Position numbers and translations under genes: made by a program | Notes under the pieces: generated by a model | What the model saw: the letters and a program-made list of their open reading frames with translations, nothing else | Told to the model about the DNA's origin: nothing | Databases searched by the model: none | From: Dipetalonema caudispina | Lineage: Eukaryota; Nematoda; Chromadorea; Rhabditida; Onchocercidae | Assembly (NCBI GenBank): GCA_013365325.1 | Contig: JABVXV010000265.1 | Coordinates: forward strand, 1 to 64,000 | Length of the DNA: 64,000 nt | Direction: 5' to 3' | Shown here: piece by piece, positions 63,283 through 64,000 of the stretch | Position numbering within the stretch: position 1 is the first letter of the stretch | Layout: each line of letters starts with the position of its first letter

Positions 63283-64000
63283 CGGTAGCTCTACGAGATA
63301 TTTCGTTTCTAGAAAAGGTGAAGGGAAGAGATTGCGATCTCAGATCTATTTTTAAGACATGATTATTTTTTAAAAATGACAAAAGTAGACTGGAATATTG
63401 TTTTACTAATTCATGTTGTTTTGCGTGGTCCATCAGTATGTGGTTGCTATCCAGGTAACTCTTTATTTTTAGGTATATGCCAAGTTTTTTGCCGGACTTC
63501 TTCGAAAGTGAGTGCTATGGCGAGAATGTGTGACAGTGTACTCTTTCGTTTCGCTTGTTCAGAAATTAATATGATTCGATTGCTCAGAAATTAATAAATT
63601 AATATGACACTGCTTATGGCGGTGCGTTTTCCTTTTTTTTCATACGATAATGAATAGTTGCTTTGTTGTATTCATCGATTTTACAATACTGTATTAAGAA
63701 TATATAATGTATTGAAAAAAATTCTCTTTTTTTGTTTGTAGAATGTAATTTTTTGAATTGTTTCTTCTTGTATTGCTGAAGTTACTTCCTTAGAATTATT
63801 TGTTGAAATTACTTTCGTTTTCATCCTCAAATTTCTGAGGTCTCTTTAAAAAAATTAACTTATGCATGCCAGATGATTTTATTCATTTATGGACTTCTTG
63901 TTGATGTGGTTCAAAAAAGAAAATGCTAGACTATTCGAAGACTTGAGGAAAATTTTTGGTTATCGCAGCTCATGATTCAGTTGCCTTTTGTCAATCTTAT
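63283..64000. other. 3' flank and window end, no clear gene
   Basis: AATAAA at 63593-63598, about 310 bases past the TGA at 63282, may be the poly(A) signal of the plus-strand gene. The 72-codon frame at 63376-63594 lies in this probable 3' UTR and resembles no protein I know. The final 400 bases are T-rich with nothing recognisable. Confidence 0.5.

Noticed and set aside
63376..63594. 72-codon frame after the unnamed gene as a further exon
   Set aside because: The gene already ends in phase at TGA 63282 and a poly(A) signal follows at 63593; no good acceptor joins this frame.

Overview
The window looks like nuclear DNA of a parasitic nematode, most like a clade III/filarial worm. It is very AT-rich, its introns are short to medium and end in TTTCAG, microsatellites are dense, and the gene content is animal. 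I saw no bacterial or viral genes. Splice models were built by hand from reading frame, intron phase and GT/AG signals.

Layout. About 0-6.7 kb is non-coding and repeat-rich. From 9658 down to 6726 (- strand) lies an unrecognised gene for a predicted secreted, cysteine-containing helical protein. From 9.7 to 15.1 kb is spacer. From 43805 down to 15114 (- strand) lies one large Notch receptor gene (LIN-12/GLP-1 class). It reads in frame through 27 exons to a 1693-residue protein with a signal peptide, 21 EGF repeats plus one half repeat, 3 LNR modules, a NOD region with a furin site, a transmembrane segment, a RAM motif, ankyrin repeats and a C-terminal tail with a TPPxS degron. From 43.8 to 55.2 kb is a large spacer that holds the Notch upstream region. 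From 57206 down to 55210 (- strand) is rpl-5 (ribosomal protein uL18/L5, 6 coding exons, 295 residues) with a probable trans-splice acceptor just before its ATG. From about 58567 to 63282 (+ strand) is a 14-15 exon gene for a roughly 714-residue protein I cannot name, divergent from rpl-5. The last 0.7 kb shows no clear gene.

The genes do not form a pathway. The Notch locus dominates. Its points of interest are an EGF number between Caenorhabditis and insects, a NAGNAG acceptor placed directly at the furin (S1) site, an apparent SEL-10/FBW7 degron, and a possible alternative first exon in a large intron. The secreted-protein gene with a duplicated CxxxC motif and the unnamed 714-residue protein are the most likely undescribed components.
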